A program made the position numbers and the translations under genes. Below, in pieces: positions 21,652 through 22,676 of a stretch of 22,676 nt of DNA. The notes beneath the pieces are model-generated. The model was given only the letters and a program-made list of their open reading frames with translations. It was not told the origin of the DNA and searched no databases. This DNA comes from Euryarchaeota archaeon UBA602 (GTDB lineage Archaea; Thermoplasmatota; Poseidoniia; Poseidoniales; Thalassarchaeaceae), in assembly GCA_002498455.1 (NCBI GenBank), contig DAHO01000044.1, forward strand, positions 720-23,395. Direction: 5' to 3'. Within the stretch, counting starts at the first letter, position 1. Each line of letters opens with the position of its first letter.

Positions 21652-22676
21652 ATGACAGGAGTCAATCGAGGCCTTGCCTTGGCATTGGTCCTCGTGCTTT
21701 CTTCGCTTTCTTTTTCCCCCGCTCAAGCACAAGATAGTCCTGCTCCAGGGGTCGATATCACATGCGAAAATGAGGAGAATACACTGTATCTCGACTATAT
21801 CGGTATGGGCGATTACTACGCAGTCGCGACTTGTACCGTTGAGAACCCATCCACTTTTTCTGAAAATGTTGAGTTTTCCTATGATGGTGACGGGTTTGTG
21901 GCATCAGGGCCCGAATCCGCCACAATTGCGGCGGGCGATTCAATTGAGATCCAAGTCATGATTCGAAGTGATTCATCGGATGCAACACTGCGAAACGTCA
22001 CGATTGACGCAGAGGTTACTTCTGTGCAAGGTGTTGGTGAAACGTTGCCAGATTTCTTGAGCGCATTTTTCCCTTCTGACAGTAGCAACATCATGGCCCA
22101 AGTCGCTGAGTTCGTCTCTTTGAGTGCTTCATTGCAGGAGGACAAACTTACATTGTCCTCTGAACTCATGCAACCCATGTCCGCAACACTGTTTGTATCC
22201 AATGCCGGAAACGTCGATGATGAGGTCACCGTCACCATCCAAAATGGAGCTCTCCTTGAGGAGAGGAACATTGGTTGGAATATCACGAACTCCGGTCAAG
22301 ATGGAACGGTCCAAGCGGACGGTGGTTCGGCAACTTACACACTTCGATTCAATCCAAATCCAGAAATGATGGATGAATCTATTTCAGTCACCATCCGTAT
22401 CAAATCATCATTTGACAATTCGCAATCAAAAGAAGTCACATTGACGCTAAACACCACTGCTCCGGAAGAGAGTATCCTAGACCTCACTCAAATGAACATT
22501 CCATCTTGGGCCTACGCTGCTGGGGGCACCCTCGGTTTACTTGTACTGCTCGCCATTGTAATGAGCATCCGTAAGCGAATCAAAGGGGCAAGTGGCGCCG
22601 CCGATTTTGATGATGATGAAGACGACGATGACGACTTCGATTTCGATGATGACGATCTCGATGATGAACTCGATGA
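21652..22676 (+). CDS. Exported protein with NEW3/CARDB-like domain, membrane anchor and acidic tail (3' end outside window)
   Basis: The frame is open from the ATG at 21652 to the window edge (341 full codons). The signal peptide is TGVNRGLALALVLVLSSLSFSPAQA. Two Ig-like beta domains follow. The second (about 165-275) contains LFVSNAGNVDDEVTVTI and SATYTLRFNPNP, typical of NEW3/CARDB-type domains that support adhesion or surface enzymes. A membrane segment (about 285-305, WAYAAGGTLGLLVLLAIVMS) is followed by RKRIKG, which places the tail in the cytoplasm. The tail from residue 318 is almost entirely Asp/Glu with a few Phe and Leu. It begins 44 bp after the tRNA. A weak bulged inverted repeat (21635-21648) and GAGG lie just before the ATG. 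Confidence 0.75.
   Translation, partial: MTGVNRGLALALVLVLSSLSFSPAQAQDSPAPGVDITCENEENTLYLDYIGMGDYYAVATCTVENPSTFSENVEFSYDGDGFVASGPESATIAAGDSIEIQVMIRSDSSDATLRNVTIDAEVTSVQGVGETLPDFLSAFFPSDSSNIMAQVAEFVSLSASLQEDKLTLSSELMQPMSATLFVSNAGNVDDEVTVTIQNGALLEERNIGWNITNSGQDGTVQADGGSATYTLRFNPNPEMMDESISVTIRIKSSFDNSQSKEVTLTLNTTAPEESILDLTQMNIPSWAYAAGGTLGLLVLLAIVMSIRKRIKGASGAADFDDDEDDDDDFDFDDDDLDDELD
22603..22676 (+). repeat. GAT/GAC/GAA low-complexity coding repeat (acidic tail)
   Basis: This run of mostly Asp codons encodes residues 318-341 of the last gene, with Phe and Leu every few positions. The codons alternate GAT and GAC, so selection at the protein level is more likely than a recent DNA slippage expansion. 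The repeat continues past the window end. Confidence 0.7.

Noticed and set aside
1..22676. CRISPR array, insertion sequence, integrase or attachment site
   Set aside because: No regularly spaced repeats, transposase motifs or partial tRNA copy were seen; the single tRNA has no visible downstream duplicate within the window.

Overview
The window looks like a chromosomal piece of a free-living heterotrophic archaeon, most likely a marine euryarchaeon of the Marine Group II / Poseidoniales type. This is inferred from gene content, not from a marker gene. The evidence is a COG1784/TctA-like archaeal membrane protein, recurrent GGTGA ribosome-binding sites, a tRNA with archaeal features and encoded CCA, two exported subtilases, lipoproteins with LxGC-type lipoboxes, very acidic exported proteins with C-terminal anchors, and moderate GC content. 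About two thirds of the genes encode exported or membrane proteins. The window opens and closes inside genes.

Left block, minus strand (1-11478), read from right to left: an exported protein of five predicted OB folds; a TctA-like membrane protein with a large hydrophilic insertion; a giant exported protein of six lamin-tail-like domains, two phospholipase D/nuclease half-sites, aspartate-rich repeats and a membrane anchor; a 2-oxoglutarate/Fe(II) oxygenase; a thymidine/pyrimidine-nucleoside phosphorylase; and the 5' part of an exported parallel beta-helix protein. The genes are tightly spaced or overlapping, so they may form one operon. One reading is a surface system that binds and cuts a phosphodiester polymer, possibly DNA, with nucleoside salvage inside the cell. 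That reading is inference.

Middle block (11536-13788): two exported proteins sharing a GDxWxY motif near the mature N-terminus converge and overlap by 15 bp at their 3' ends.

Right block, plus strand (13881-22676): a membrane-anchored subtilase, a multi-pass membrane protein, a lipoprotein subtilase, an AT-richer nitroreductase, an Asp-box beta-propeller lipoprotein, an HD-domain phosphohydrolase, a tRNA with CAU anticodon, and the 5' part of an exported protein with a membrane anchor and Asp/Glu-rich tail.

The most unusual signal is non-coding. Short perfect inverted repeats lie a few bases before the start codons of most exported-protein genes (starts at 978, 8016, 13788, 13881, 16700, 18766). 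Two of them are near-identical GC-rich hairpins placed exactly 7 nt before the ATG of two unrelated lipoprotein genes. In two others the right arm contains, or directly abuts, a GGTGA ribosome-binding site. No stretch over 300 bases lacks a gene.
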